Origin: Marinomonas aquiplantarum | GTDB taxonomy: Bacteria; Pseudomonadota; Gammaproteobacteria; Pseudomonadales; Marinomonadaceae | DNA length: 64,000 bases | Assembly: GCF_003314975.1 (NCBI RefSeq) | Contig: NZ_QNRF01000002.1 | Coordinates: 124,001-188,000 of the forward strand | Reading direction: 5' to 3' | Part shown: positions 47,088 to 55,397 of the stretch, one piece after another | How positions within the stretch are numbered: position 1 is the stretch's first letter | Layout: each line of letters opens with the position of its first letter | The notes under the pieces: generated by a model | Database searches by the model: none | The model's input: only the letters and a program-made list of their open reading frames with translations | What the model was told of the DNA's origin: nothing | Position numbers and translations under genes: made by a program

Positions 47088-47140
47088 CGGCTTTTATGTG
47101 CCGTTAAAGCTTGGCTTGAGCGGTGCTAAAAAGCTTTAAC
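47085..47140 (+). repeat. Two overlapping inverted repeats between togA and togB
   Basis: TAACGGC (47085-47091) pairs with GCCGTTA (47100-47106). GTTAAAGCTT (47103-47112) pairs with AAGCTTTAAC (47131-47140). They share four bases (47103-47106), so both full stems cannot form at once. Confidence 0.8.
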
Positions 47141-47168
47141 GTGATGTTATAAAACGAGGAAAGCAAGC

Positions 47169-48455
47169 ATGAAAATAAAAACAATAGCTATGTTAGTTGG
47201 ACTGGCGTCTGCTGGTTCAATGGTCAGCACCCATGCCAATGCAGAAGATCTGCGTATGTCGTGGTGGGGAGGGAATTCCCGACATGCGGCAACTAATGCT
47301 GCCGTGAAAGAATTCGAAAAAGTGAATCCAAACATCAGTGTCAAAACGGAATACACAGGTTGGGGCGGCCATTTAGAACGTTTGACCACCCAGATCGCCG
47401 GTAATACTGAGCCAGATCTGATGCAGACTAACTGGAACTGGATGCCGATTTTCTCCCGTCGTGGTGACGGTTTTAAAGATCTACGGGATTACAGTGACAT
47501 TCTAGATCTGAGTCAGTTCGATGAAGCCGCGTTAGCAGCGGGTACGAATAACGGCAAGTTGAATGGCATTCCGATCTCCATGGCGGCTCGTATTTTCTAC
47601 TTTAACAAGGACATTTGGGACAAAGCGGGTTTGCCTTACCCTGTGACTTGGGATGACTTTATGAAAGCCGGCCCAATATTCAAAGAAAAATTGGGTGATG
47701 AATACTTTCCATTAGTGCTTGAAGGTCGCGATGTCATCGCTATGAATCGTTCTTACATGGTGCAGAAATACGGCATTCCAATGATTGACGAAGAGAACAA
47801 GCGTATTGCTTATTCCGATGAGCAAATGTTGGAATTCTTCAAAATATACGAAGACATGGTGAAAAATCATGTCGCGCCAAGCAGTAAATACATTGCGGGC
47901 TTTGGTGCCGCTAACCTTTATGAGCACAAGCCTTGGATTAATGGTGAATGGGCTGGTTTGTACATGTGGAACTCTGCGATTAACAAGTACAACGATAACC
48001 TTAAACCGCCGATGTCACTTGAGTTGGGTTTCTACCCACAAATGAAAGGGGCGACCGATGCGGGTTTGTTTTATAAACCAGCGCAAATGTTCTCTATTGG
48101 TAAAAACAGCGACCAGCCAGAAGTGGCGGCAAAATTACTGAATTTCATCCTCAATGAGCCAGCGGGTTATAAAGCCATGGGCTTAGCCCGTGGTGTACCT
48201 TTGAGTTTGGCGGCTCGTCGTGCCTTGATGCTAGATGGCACGATTAAAGAGTCAGACCTTTCTGTTGCTGGTTTGGCACAAATTAACGACCTACCGAAGC
48301 AATTACAAACCTCGGCTTACTTTGAAAATCCACAATTTGTTAGCTTGTTCCAAGAGCTCATCGAAAAAATGGACCAAGGTCAAATTACCGTAGAAGAAGC
48401 GGCTGAGGACTTCATCAAGCAAGGCAATCGTATCTTGCGTCGTGCTATGCGTTAG
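47169..48455 (+). CDS. togB: ABC transporter sugar-binding protein (TogB-like)
   Basis: 428 aa. A signal peptide ends near THANA-ED. The mature start RMSWWGGNSRHAATNAAVKEF, followed by EYTGWGGHLERLTTQIAG and DLMQTNWNWMPIF, resembles TogB-type oligogalacturonide-binding proteins as I recall them. Family 1 solute-binding fold, periplasmic. The SD is GAGGAAAG. kduD, needed for unsaturated uronides, follows behind a separate KdgR-like box. Confidence 0.85.
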   Translation: MKIKTIAMLVGLASAGSMVSTHANAEDLRMSWWGGNSRHAATNAAVKEFEKVNPNISVKTEYTGWGGHLERLTTQIAGNTEPDLMQTNWNWMPIFSRRGDGFKDLRDYSDILDLSQFDEAALAAGTNNGKLNGIPISMAARIFYFNKDIWDKAGLPYPVTWDDFMKAGPIFKEKLGDEYFPLVLEGRDVIAMNRSYMVQKYGIPMIDEENKRIAYSDEQMLEFFKIYEDMVKNHVAPSSKYIAGFGAANLYEHKPWINGEWAGLYMWNSAINKYNDNLKPPMSLELGFYPQMKGATDAGLFYKPAQMFSIGKNSDQPEVAAKLLNFILNEPAGYKAMGLARGVPLSLAARRALMLDGTIKESDLSVAGLAQINDLPKQLQTSAYFENPQFVSLFQELIEKMDQGQITVEEAAEDFIKQGNRILRRAMR

Positions 48456-48464
48456 TCATGGTGT

Positions 48465-48492
48465 TCAGTGCGGCTTAGATAGGCCGCACTGA
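48465..48492 (+). terminator. Hairpin after togB
   Basis: TCAGTGCGGC-N8-GCCGCACTGA is a perfect 10-bp stem; the T-run is lacking immediately after it. It may be a rho-dependent end or a stabiliser. Confidence 0.6.
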
Positions 48493-48602
48493 TACTCAGC
48501 AAACAAACAAGGATGTTTGTTTAGTTTTTTAGAGGTGTTGTATTTCATTCTTATGGCAATTGTTCATCGCCATAGTGGTGATTTTTCGTTAACTTTATTA
48601 AT

Positions 48603-48617
48603 TGAAATAATGTTTCA
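48603..48617 (+). promoter_or_regulatory. KdgR-type operator upstream of kduD
   Basis: TGAAA-taatg-TTTCA within AATTGAAATAATGTTTCATT. The right half ATGTTTCATT equals the KdgR consensus half-site as I remember it. It is 104 bp before the kduD start. Confidence 0.7.
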
Positions 48618-48720
48618 TTAAATTTAAAGATGTATTTTATTGTGTTATTCTGAATGGACGCACGAACAGCTTCATCACTGTTTGACTAATCTGCGCAGTG
48701 AAAATTGATTAGGTGATTTT

Positions 48721-49479
48721 ATGAAAGAAATGTTTGATCTCAGCAACAAGGTTGCCATCGTTACTGGCTGTAATACAGGCTTAGGGCAAGGCATGGCATT
48801 GGCGCTAGCGAAAGCGGGAGCCGATATTGTTGGTGTTAATCGTGATGTTCCATCAGAAACCATTGAGCTTATGGCGGCAACGGGCCGCAAGTTTCACAGT
48901 GTGATTGCGGACATGAGTAAAGTGGACTCTGTTGACTTAGTGATCAAAGAGGCCGTCTCAGCCTTTGGTCAAGTAGATATTTTAGTCAACAATGCCGGAA
49001 TCATCCGTCGTAATGATGCGATTGATTTCAGTGAAAAAGATTGGGATGACGTCATGGACGTGAACATTAAGTCTGTGTTCTTCATGTCACAGGGTTTTGC
49101 TCGGCAGGTGATCAAACAAGGTACGTCTGCCAACATCATTAATATTGCTTCTATGTTGTCTTTCCAAGGAGGGATTCGAGTGCCTTCTTACACCGCATCG
49201 AAAAGTGGTGTAATGGGGATTACCCGTTTACTTGCCAATGAATGGGCACAACATGGTATTAATGTGAACGCCATCGCACCAGGTTATATGTCGACCAATA
49301 ATACACAAGCTTTGCGTGCTGATGAAGCGCGCTCAAGTGAGATCTTAGGTCGAATTCCTGCAGGTCGATGGGGCTTACCAGAAGACATGGCGGGACCTAT
49401 TGTATTTTTAGCCTCCGATGCTTCTCGTTACGTTAATGGTTATACCATTGCCGTAGATGGTGGTTGGTTGGCTCGATAA
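48721..49479 (+). CDS. kduD: 2-dehydro-3-deoxy-D-gluconate 5-dehydrogenase
   Basis: 252 aa, classical SDR. The cofactor loop TGCNTGLGQGMALALAKAGAD, the NNAGIIRR block, the catalytic YTASK and INVNAIAPGYMSTNNTQALRAD are KduD hallmarks. It interconverts 2,5-diketo-3-deoxygluconate and KDG in pectin use, and also acts on alginate-derived DEH in some marine bacteria. SD TAGGTGATTTT is before ATG. kduI, kdgK and kdgA are absent from the window. Confidence 0.9.
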   Translation: MKEMFDLSNKVAIVTGCNTGLGQGMALALAKAGADIVGVNRDVPSETIELMAATGRKFHSVIADMSKVDSVDLVIKEAVSAFGQVDILVNNAGIIRRNDAIDFSEKDWDDVMDVNIKSVFFMSQGFARQVIKQGTSANIINIASMLSFQGGIRVPSYTASKSGVMGITRLLANEWAQHGINVNAIAPGYMSTNNTQALRADEARSSEILGRIPAGRWGLPEDMAGPIVFLASDASRYVNGYTIAVDGGWLAR

Positions 49480-49509
49480 GCCCTTTTTGATTTAGAATAC
49501 TTTAGGCAC

Positions 49510-49547
49510 AAAAAAAGAGCCGCACCTTCAGGAGCGGCTCTTTTTTT
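49510..49547. terminator. Bidirectional terminator between kduD and dctM
   Basis: AAAAAAGAGCCGC-N10-GCGGCTCTTTTTTT, between convergent genes. Confidence 0.95.
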
Positions 49548-49587
49548 ATCAAGGAAAGACTTCCGGAAAAGCCTTTCCTTAGCGTCA

Positions 49588-51201
49588 TTACTGAACGATT
49601 TCTGGTCCCATGATGCTGTAAGGCAACGCGGTAGACAGAGCTGGAATGTAAGTGACCAATACTAGGAACACCATCAATACCAATACGAATGGCATAGCGG
49701 CTTTTACCACACGGGCCAAACTCATGCCGGTGATGCCGGAGGTAACAAATAGGTTCAAACCAATGGGCGGCGTAATCATACCGATTTCCATGTTCACCAC
49801 CATGATGATACCCAAGTGAATTGGATCAACACCTAGCTCCATGGCAATTGGGAAGACCACTGGCGCAACAATAACCAAGAGACCGGATGGCTCCATAAAC
49901 TGACCACCGATCAACAACAGAATGTTGACTGCGATCAAGAAGGTGAACCAGTTGAAACCAACACCCAACATCCACTCTGTGATGGCCTGTGGAATACGTT
50001 CCGCCGACAAGGTGTGAGCGAACAACAAGGCATTGGCGATGATGAACATCAGCATTACCGTTGTTTTTGTCCCTTCAAGCATCACTTTACGTGACTCATC
50101 GCCGAACAGAGATGGGAAGAAACCGCGTAGCATCAAGCTTAGGTTACGGCCCCAAATAGGCAAGCCTGCGGCTAAACAAGCACCAATGGATTCATCCAGT
50201 TTGGCAGAGCGCTTATAAACATAGAAAACCGCCAACAAAACAGACATGATCAAACCCCAAATGGCACGATCGCCACCCGTGATGGTTTCACTGTCTGCAA
50301 GGGCGAAGAATGACATGATTTCCCACACTAGGAAGAAAGACACGCCATATACCATGCCATTGAAACCCACACGGGCGTGTGGTGCATCATTGTCATTTGT
50401 CCAAGTTTGGCCTTTTAACGGTCCCATATCACGGTAAACAAATAGCGCGATGAACATGGAGTAAACCGCCGCAACAACGGCCGCTTCAGTTGGTGTAAAT
50501 ACACCACCGTAAATACCGCCCATGATGATAACGACAAGGAATAAGCCCCAACCTGCGTCTTTACCACCACGAATTAGGTTGCCAAAACCTTTCCACTCTT
50601 CAGCAGGCAGTTTCTTGATACGTGCTACCACATAAATGGCCAGCATCAACATACCGCCAGCCATCAAGCCTGGGATAACCCCTGCCAAGAACATACGACC
50701 AACTGATACATCAACCGATGCAGCGTAAACCACCATTACAATCGAAGGTGGAATCAAAATACCAAGCGTACCTGCGTTAGCAATGATGCCTGAGGCAAAT
50801 TCTTTTGAGTAACCCACTTGGCGCATACCTGCAATGGCAATAGTACCAATGGCAACCACTGTGGCTGGAGATGAACCAGACAAGGCCGCGAACATCATAC
50901 AAGCCAATACCGATGCCATGGCCAAACCACCACGGAAGTGTCCAACACTGGCAATCGCGAAGTTAATCAGACGCTTTGCCACACCACCTGTCGACATGTA
51001 AGACGACGCGATGATGAAAAATGGGATGGCCAACAAAGTATAGTGCTGACCCGCCCCAAACAAGGAAATGGCGACAGAGGACAATGAGTCGTGAGAAAAG
51101 AACGTAATAAATAAGATGGACGATAAGCCCAAGGAGATACCAACAGGCAAGCCGATAAACAGCAAGACTAGTACCATAGAAAATAGAATAAGCGATTCCA
51201 C
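49588..51201 (-). CDS. dctM: TRAP C4-dicarboxylate transporter large subunit (long DctM)
   Basis: 537 aa from GTG 51201 (SD CAGGAG). It is about 100 residues longer than usual DctM. The extra region (roughly residues 250-375) adds a hydrophilic loop and two or three hydrophobic stretches (NGMVYGVSFFLVWEIMSFFAL, WGLIMSVLLAVFYVYKR). Canonical blocks are AIPFFIIASSYMSTGGVAKRLI, LSGSSPATVVAIGTIA and EIGMITPPIGLNLFV. It forms the Na+-coupled channel with the DctQ and DctP encoded upstream in the same operon. Confidence 0.92.
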   Translation of the reverse strand: MESLILFSMVLVLLFIGLPVGISLGLSSILFITFFSHDSLSSVAISLFGAGQHYTLLAIPFFIIASSYMSTGGVAKRLINFAIASVGHFRGGLAMASVLACMMFAALSGSSPATVVAIGTIAIAGMRQVGYSKEFASGIIANAGTLGILIPPSIVMVVYAASVDVSVGRMFLAGVIPGLMAGGMLMLAIYVVARIKKLPAEEWKGFGNLIRGGKDAGWGLFLVVIIMGGIYGGVFTPTEAAVVAAVYSMFIALFVYRDMGPLKGQTWTNDNDAPHARVGFNGMVYGVSFFLVWEIMSFFALADSETITGGDRAIWGLIMSVLLAVFYVYKRSAKLDESIGACLAAGLPIWGRNLSLMLRGFFPSLFGDESRKVMLEGTKTTVMLMFIIANALLFAHTLSAERIPQAITEWMLGVGFNWFTFLIAVNILLLIGGQFMEPSGLLVIVAPVVFPIAMELGVDPIHLGIIMVVNMEIGMITPPIGLNLFVTSGITGMSLARVVKAAMPFVLVLMVFLVLVTYIPALSTALPYSIMGPEIVQ

Positions 51202-51216
51202 AATTAAGCTCCTGAG

Positions 51217-51894
51217 CTAGTCTTTCAAGACGTTTTGGTTTTCTTTGACAAGGTCTTGTGCCTCATGGCCACTGATTAACATGTCGCGTTTGCCGCGGGC
51301 AATATTAATAAAGGCTTGTATAGAGCGATAAGATAGAAGTGCCAAACTGATTGGAAGAATGACCAAAACGATCCAACGCTGAATGCGTGGACGTACACCA
51401 AACATTTCTTGAATGAATTCAGGGTAACGCAGTTCTTCAGAACCAATACCGATACGGAACATTTTCGACCAGTATTCAATTGCGCCACCGCGCACATCAA
51501 CACCAAGCATGGCTAACCAAGTTGAATCCAGTAATATTAAACCGTATAGCATGGCTGCCGCCGCGCCAAATAAGGATAGGCCTTTAGCAACTCGTTTTGG
51601 CACTGCATTAAGAACAATGTCGACACCTAGGTGAATGCCAGTTTTGATGCCGTAGCTCATGCCCAGCAAGATCAACCACGAGAAAGCAACCGTGTTGAAT
51701 TCTAAAGCGGCATCCCAGCCAGTGTTAAAGCCATATCGAGCGATAACTTGACCGAAAGACACGGCCATGATGGACGAAATAACAATAATTAGCAGGTTTT
51801 CTTCTGCTCTTTCCATCACCTTTGGAAAGCGCTTTTCTAATCCCCAAATAACAAGGATAAAGAAGAGTAAATACAAATGTGGCCAATACGCCAT
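51217..51894 (-). CDS. dctQ: TRAP C4-dicarboxylate transporter small subunit (DctQ)
   Basis: 225 aa, longer than minimal DctQ. Membrane helices surround WDAALEFNTVAFSWLILLGMSYGIKTGIHLGVD, the family core. The C-terminal tail is hydrophilic. SD AGGAGAACCCC is before ATG. It lies 15 bp upstream of dctM and 150 bp downstream of dctP. Confidence 0.9.
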   Translation of the reverse strand: MAYWPHLYLLFFILVIWGLEKRFPKVMERAEENLLIIVISSIMAVSFGQVIARYGFNTGWDAALEFNTVAFSWLILLGMSYGIKTGIHLGVDIVLNAVPKRVAKGLSLFGAAAAMLYGLILLDSTWLAMLGVDVRGGAIEYWSKMFRIGIGSEELRYPEFIQEMFGVRPRIQRWIVLVILPISLALLSYRSIQAFINIARGKRDMLISGHEAQDLVKENQNVLKD

Positions 51895-52044
51895 GGGGTT
51901 CTCCTAGGGCTTGTGGAGCAAAACGATAAAACAGCAGTGTGTGGCAAGATTGTGAAACTATTGGGTCAACAGAAGGAGACGGGGGTCACATTTAAACCAC
52001 AAAGAGCTGGCCCGAGAGCCAGCTCACTGCAGGGTAGATCTAAC

Positions 52045-53037
52045 TTACGCACCAGCTGCTGCGTTAATTAAGTCTTTACCAATGTAGTTTTCAAATTGTT
52101 TCCAAACAGGCTTCATCGTCTCAACCCAAACGTTTAGTTGCTCTGGTGTTAAGGTATTGATTTTGCCGCCAGCTTTCAAAATGTTGGCACGGTTCGCCGC
52201 TTCTTTGGCTTTCACAGACAAGTTAGCTTCTTGAGTCACGTCGTCAGCAATTTGTAGGAATTGCGCGCGATCTTCAGCAGATAGGCTGTCTAGGAATTCA
52301 GAAGACGTCATGAACAAGTAAGCCAACAACTGATGGTTGGTTTCTGTGATGCTGTCTTGAACTTCATAGAATTTTTTCGTGTAGATGTTAGACCAGGTGT
52401 TTTCTTGACCGTCTACAACGCCAGTTTGCAATGCGCCGTATACTTCAGAGAACGCCATGGCTTGTGGAGAAGCGTCCATTGCCGCAATCATTTGCTTAGC
52501 AACGTCAGACGTTTGAACACGGAATTTCAAACCAGACGCATCGCTTGGCTCGATTAATGGTTTGTTGGCAGAGAAGTATTTCATACCAGACATCCAGTAA
52601 CCTAGACCAACAAAGCCAGCGTACTCGTCCATTTCTAGAAGAAGTTTTTTGCCTTCAGGTGTTTTTGTGAAACGAATCGCATGATCCATGTCTTTAAAAA
52701 TGAATGGTAGGTCGAATACACCGTATTTATCAGTGTAAGAACCAAATTTAGACAAAGAAGGAGCCAATAGTTGAACGTCACCTAACAATAGAGCTTCAAG
52801 CTCTTTTGAGTCGCCGAAAAGCGTAGAGTTAGGGAAGACTTCAACACATAGTTTTCCATTCATCTCTTGGTTAACGCGCTCTGCAAAATTATTAGCAGCA
52901 ACCACTTTAGGGTGCGTTGTACCACCTGTTACGTGGCTGAATTTTACAACACGCTCACCAGCATCACAGTTCGCTAGGGCAGTGTTTGCAGAAAACGCAA
53001 GGGCAAGAGAGGTAAGAGCAAGACTGATTTTTTTCAT
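52045..53037 (-). CDS. dctP: TRAP C4-dicarboxylate-binding protein DctP
   Basis: 330 aa from ATG 53037 (SD TTTGGAG). A signal peptide ends at NTALA-NC. VFPNSTLFGDSKELEALLLGDVQLLAPSLSKF, GLKFRVQTSDVAKQ (carboxylate Arg) and GVVDGQENTWSNIYTKKFYEVQ resemble DctP of C4-dicarboxylate systems rather than the uronate protein at 37.5 kb. It delivers succinate, fumarate or malate to DctQM. The dctBD pair in the window probably controls it. Confidence 0.92.
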   Translation of the reverse strand: MKKISLALTSLALAFSANTALANCDAGERVVKFSHVTGGTTHPKVVAANNFAERVNQEMNGKLCVEVFPNSTLFGDSKELEALLLGDVQLLAPSLSKFGSYTDKYGVFDLPFIFKDMDHAIRFTKTPEGKKLLLEMDEYAGFVGLGYWMSGMKYFSANKPLIEPSDASGLKFRVQTSDVAKQMIAAMDASPQAMAFSEVYGALQTGVVDGQENTWSNIYTKKFYEVQDSITETNHQLLAYLFMTSSEFLDSLSAEDRAQFLQIADDVTQEANLSVKAKEAANRANILKAGGKINTLTPEQLNVWVETMKPVWKQFENYIGKDLINAAAGA

Positions 53038-53084
53038 TTTTATAAAACTCCAAAAAGCGTATTTATTATTGTTGCCGAATTTTA

Positions 53085-53098
53085 GTCCCAAATGGGAC
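53085..53098. promoter_or_regulatory. Palindrome upstream of dctP
   Basis: GTCCCA-AA-TGGGAC, a perfect 6-bp dyad 48 bp before the dctP start. It may be an operator site; the regulator is unknown. Confidence 0.45.
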
Positions 53099-53128
53099 AC
53101 GCAAAAAAGATTGCTAGGCAGGTTTATT

Positions 53129-53145
53129 TACACATTTCATGCCAA
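53129..53145 (-). promoter_or_regulatory. Weak sigma-54 promoter candidate for dctP
   Basis: On the minus strand TTGGCATG-AAAT-GTGTA. The -24 half is very good, but the -12 has GT where GC is expected. Only suggestive; supported by the DctD activator in the same window. Confidence 0.3.
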
Positions 53146-53271
53146 ATCTTTATATTTTTGCTTAACTTGCTGAAAATAAAAGATTTTTTGTGTTTTCATG
53201 CTTGTGAAATAAAAAAGAGTTATGTCATTTGTGGGGGAGACTTGGCACATGCTGCATGAGTGAATGGGTGG

Positions 53272-55344
53272 TTAACCGCCTGTTTTAACTTTTAAAAGGC
53301 TTTTGAAAGTTTGATAAATGGCTTTTTTGCCGTCCAATTGTGCCTTTTTTTGGTTGGCAGACAGGTCTCGTCCTAATGCAGCTTCTAACATGAGTAAATG
53401 ACGCGGGTTTTTGACATCAAGTTGCTGGTTAATGGCTAATTGATAGCATGCCTTTAAAAACACGGGACGTATGCTATCGAAAGGTTTGTGATGACCTATA
53501 AACAAGGCGAGCTCGTGACGTTCTTGTGGATTAAGTTGAGCCAAGCTAGGCAAACTCAGTTCGCGATTATTGCCCGCTAGGATTTGTAGTACCACATCAC
53601 TGGCTAAGTCATGGTATTGCAGCATCAAATTGACTGTGAATTGTTCAATAAAGCGGTTTTGCCATCCTGTGCATATGGTGTTTGCGGACTGATTAAGTGG
53701 TTTTACCATCATGATGGAATAGCTGCCACTGGCATGATCTTTCGATGTGCCCAAGCGCACGATCCGATAGCCATTTTTTAGCCAAAAGTGCAGCACGTCT
53801 GGGGTTGCGGCAAAACTGGTACATAAAAAGTCACATTCTGATGGTGCTGATTGTGCTATTTTTTCAAGCAGTTGACTGCCATAGCCAAGGTTGTGTTGAG
53901 TTGGCTGAGTGGCAATTCGACTAATACGCCAATAGTTCAGTTGCCCAGCTTCCGCGAGGCCTTCGTGTGCAAGTAAAGACTGTGGCACTAAATGGCCTCT
54001 AGGTCGGCGTTTACCTTCCATAACCGCTTGATTTAAGCTATCCGATAAGCCGCCTTCAGCGGATACAATGGCAAGAGACAACAAGTCTTGTTCACGGTTT
54101 AGTGTATGGATTGAAAGGGAAGGGTCGTCCAGCATCCAACGTAAATTATCCGCTGAAGTTTGATAATGTGCATTGGCCAATAATTGAAAGGCGCGGCTTA
54201 GCTGAGCTGGTTGCTGTAGCCAGTCTTTTGCTGACAAAGCTTGGTATTGAAGGGATTTAATAGGCGATTCAATGAGTGGTTCGCTGGCGATATCACCGCC
54301 TAAAAAGAAGGTGTTGTTCAGCCAAGCTTCCAGTGGGTCATTTTTCCCCCATCGAATGGGATGCTCCAACTTTAGATAGGCAACGCCTTGTTGGGAACGA
54401 CTTTTCAGCTGTTTCAAATGTTTGGTAAAACGCATGCTAAAGCCTTTTCCTATCCCTTCATAACCATAATCAGTGGTACTAAAGACACAATGTTTCGCGC
54501 GACTAGCCAACTCAATAAGCATGGGGATAGGAAACATAGCGGCTTCATCGACCACTAAAACATCCCAATGTTGTGAGTTAGAAAGCAAAGCGTCAGCGGC
54601 ATAAAAAGGCCATTTTGCCGAGCTGTCGTGTTGTTGTAGGCTGTGTTCGAATTGTGCTTTTAAGGTTCCGATGGCGTCTTGATTTGGCGCGACTAAAGCA
54701 AGTTTGAGTGACGATTGAGATAATTTCGCCAACGTGTCGCCGAGCATGGTGGACTTACCTCGCCCTCGGGCCGCAGTGAGGATGTAATGATCTGCCTCTA
54801 ACTTAAGAAGTTGGTTCTGTGCTTGTTGCTGTTGCGAGGTTAGTGTGATGTTTTGTGGCCACACGGGTAAGGCCATAAATGGTGTTTGTTGTTCTCCGCT
54901 TTCTTTGAACGGGCTGGAAGCGTCCTGTAAGCGTGACCAAAGATAGTCTTTGAAATACGAATGAACATGTTCTGTTTGGTACGGCCAAGGTAAGTAACGA
55001 GACAAATCCTGATCAAGGTGTGCGTGCCAGTCTCCATTAGGCAGTCCAAGGGCGAATAGACCGCCACCACGAACGGTGCCAGCAAGAATGGCTAGGGCGC
55101 TGGCGGAAACACCTTGGCTTAGATCAATTAATACGGCTTCCTGAGTGCTGCCAAGAAGCTGGCGAGCTTGCTTAAAGTTGCAGGTCTGATACAAGCCTTG
55201 ATTGAGTTTATCGTACTGCTCAATTTGTTGGCTACAAATCAGTGGGGTGTTGAGTGATCGACTTAAGTTTAGGAATTCTGACAACAGTTGCTGGCTCGTC
55301 CCTCTTAAAATGAGGCAATGGCGGTGATGGTCAGAATGGGTCAT
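53272..55344 (-). CDS. tmcA: tRNA(Met) cytidine acetyltransferase TmcA
   Basis: 690 aa, the family length. An N-terminal DUF1726-like domain is followed by an RNA-helicase-like ATPase, with Walker A AARGRGKST (191-199) and Walker B VLVVDEAAMFPI. A GNAT domain (LGYGSQLLEKIAQ) and a C-terminal tRNA-binding region end the protein. It makes N4-acetylcytidine at the wobble base of elongator tRNA-Met using ATP and acetyl-CoA. The SD AGGAG is partly inside a perfect hairpin. The MCP gene lies upstream on the same strand. Confidence 0.95.
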   Translation of the reverse strand: MTHSDHHRHCLILRGTSQQLLSEFLNLSRSLNTPLICSQQIEQYDKLNQGLYQTCNFKQARQLLGSTQEAVLIDLSQGVSASALAILAGTVRGGGLFALGLPNGDWHAHLDQDLSRYLPWPYQTEHVHSYFKDYLWSRLQDASSPFKESGEQQTPFMALPVWPQNITLTSQQQQAQNQLLKLEADHYILTAARGRGKSTMLGDTLAKLSQSSLKLALVAPNQDAIGTLKAQFEHSLQQHDSSAKWPFYAADALLSNSQHWDVLVVDEAAMFPIPMLIELASRAKHCVFSTTDYGYEGIGKGFSMRFTKHLKQLKSRSQQGVAYLKLEHPIRWGKNDPLEAWLNNTFFLGGDIASEPLIESPIKSLQYQALSAKDWLQQPAQLSRAFQLLANAHYQTSADNLRWMLDDPSLSIHTLNREQDLLSLAIVSAEGGLSDSLNQAVMEGKRRPRGHLVPQSLLAHEGLAEAGQLNYWRISRIATQPTQHNLGYGSQLLEKIAQSAPSECDFLCTSFAATPDVLHFWLKNGYRIVRLGTSKDHASGSYSIMMVKPLNQSANTICTGWQNRFIEQFTVNLMLQYHDLASDVVLQILAGNNRELSLPSLAQLNPQERHELALFIGHHKPFDSIRPVFLKACYQLAINQQLDVKNPRHLLMLEAALGRDLSANQKKAQLDGKKAIYQTFKSLLKVKTGG

Positions 55345-55352
55345 AAAAGTCT

Positions 55353-55385
55353 CCTATAGCCACAGTATGATACTGTGGCTATAGG
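55353..55385 (-). repeat. Perfect 33-nt palindromic hairpin in the tmcA leader
   Basis: Two 16-nt exact arms around a single central base. On the minus strand the second arm ends in CTATAGG, and its AGG is the first part of the tmcA Shine-Dalgarno AGGAG. A short TTTT follows, so it may also end MCP transcripts. Confidence 0.92.
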
Positions 55386-55397
55386 AACACGCCAACG

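Noticed and set aside
53236-53256. Plus-strand sigma-54-like TTGGCAC...GCA upstream of the tmcA end
   Set aside because: GG to GC spacing is 8 rather than 10, and no plus-strand gene follows.
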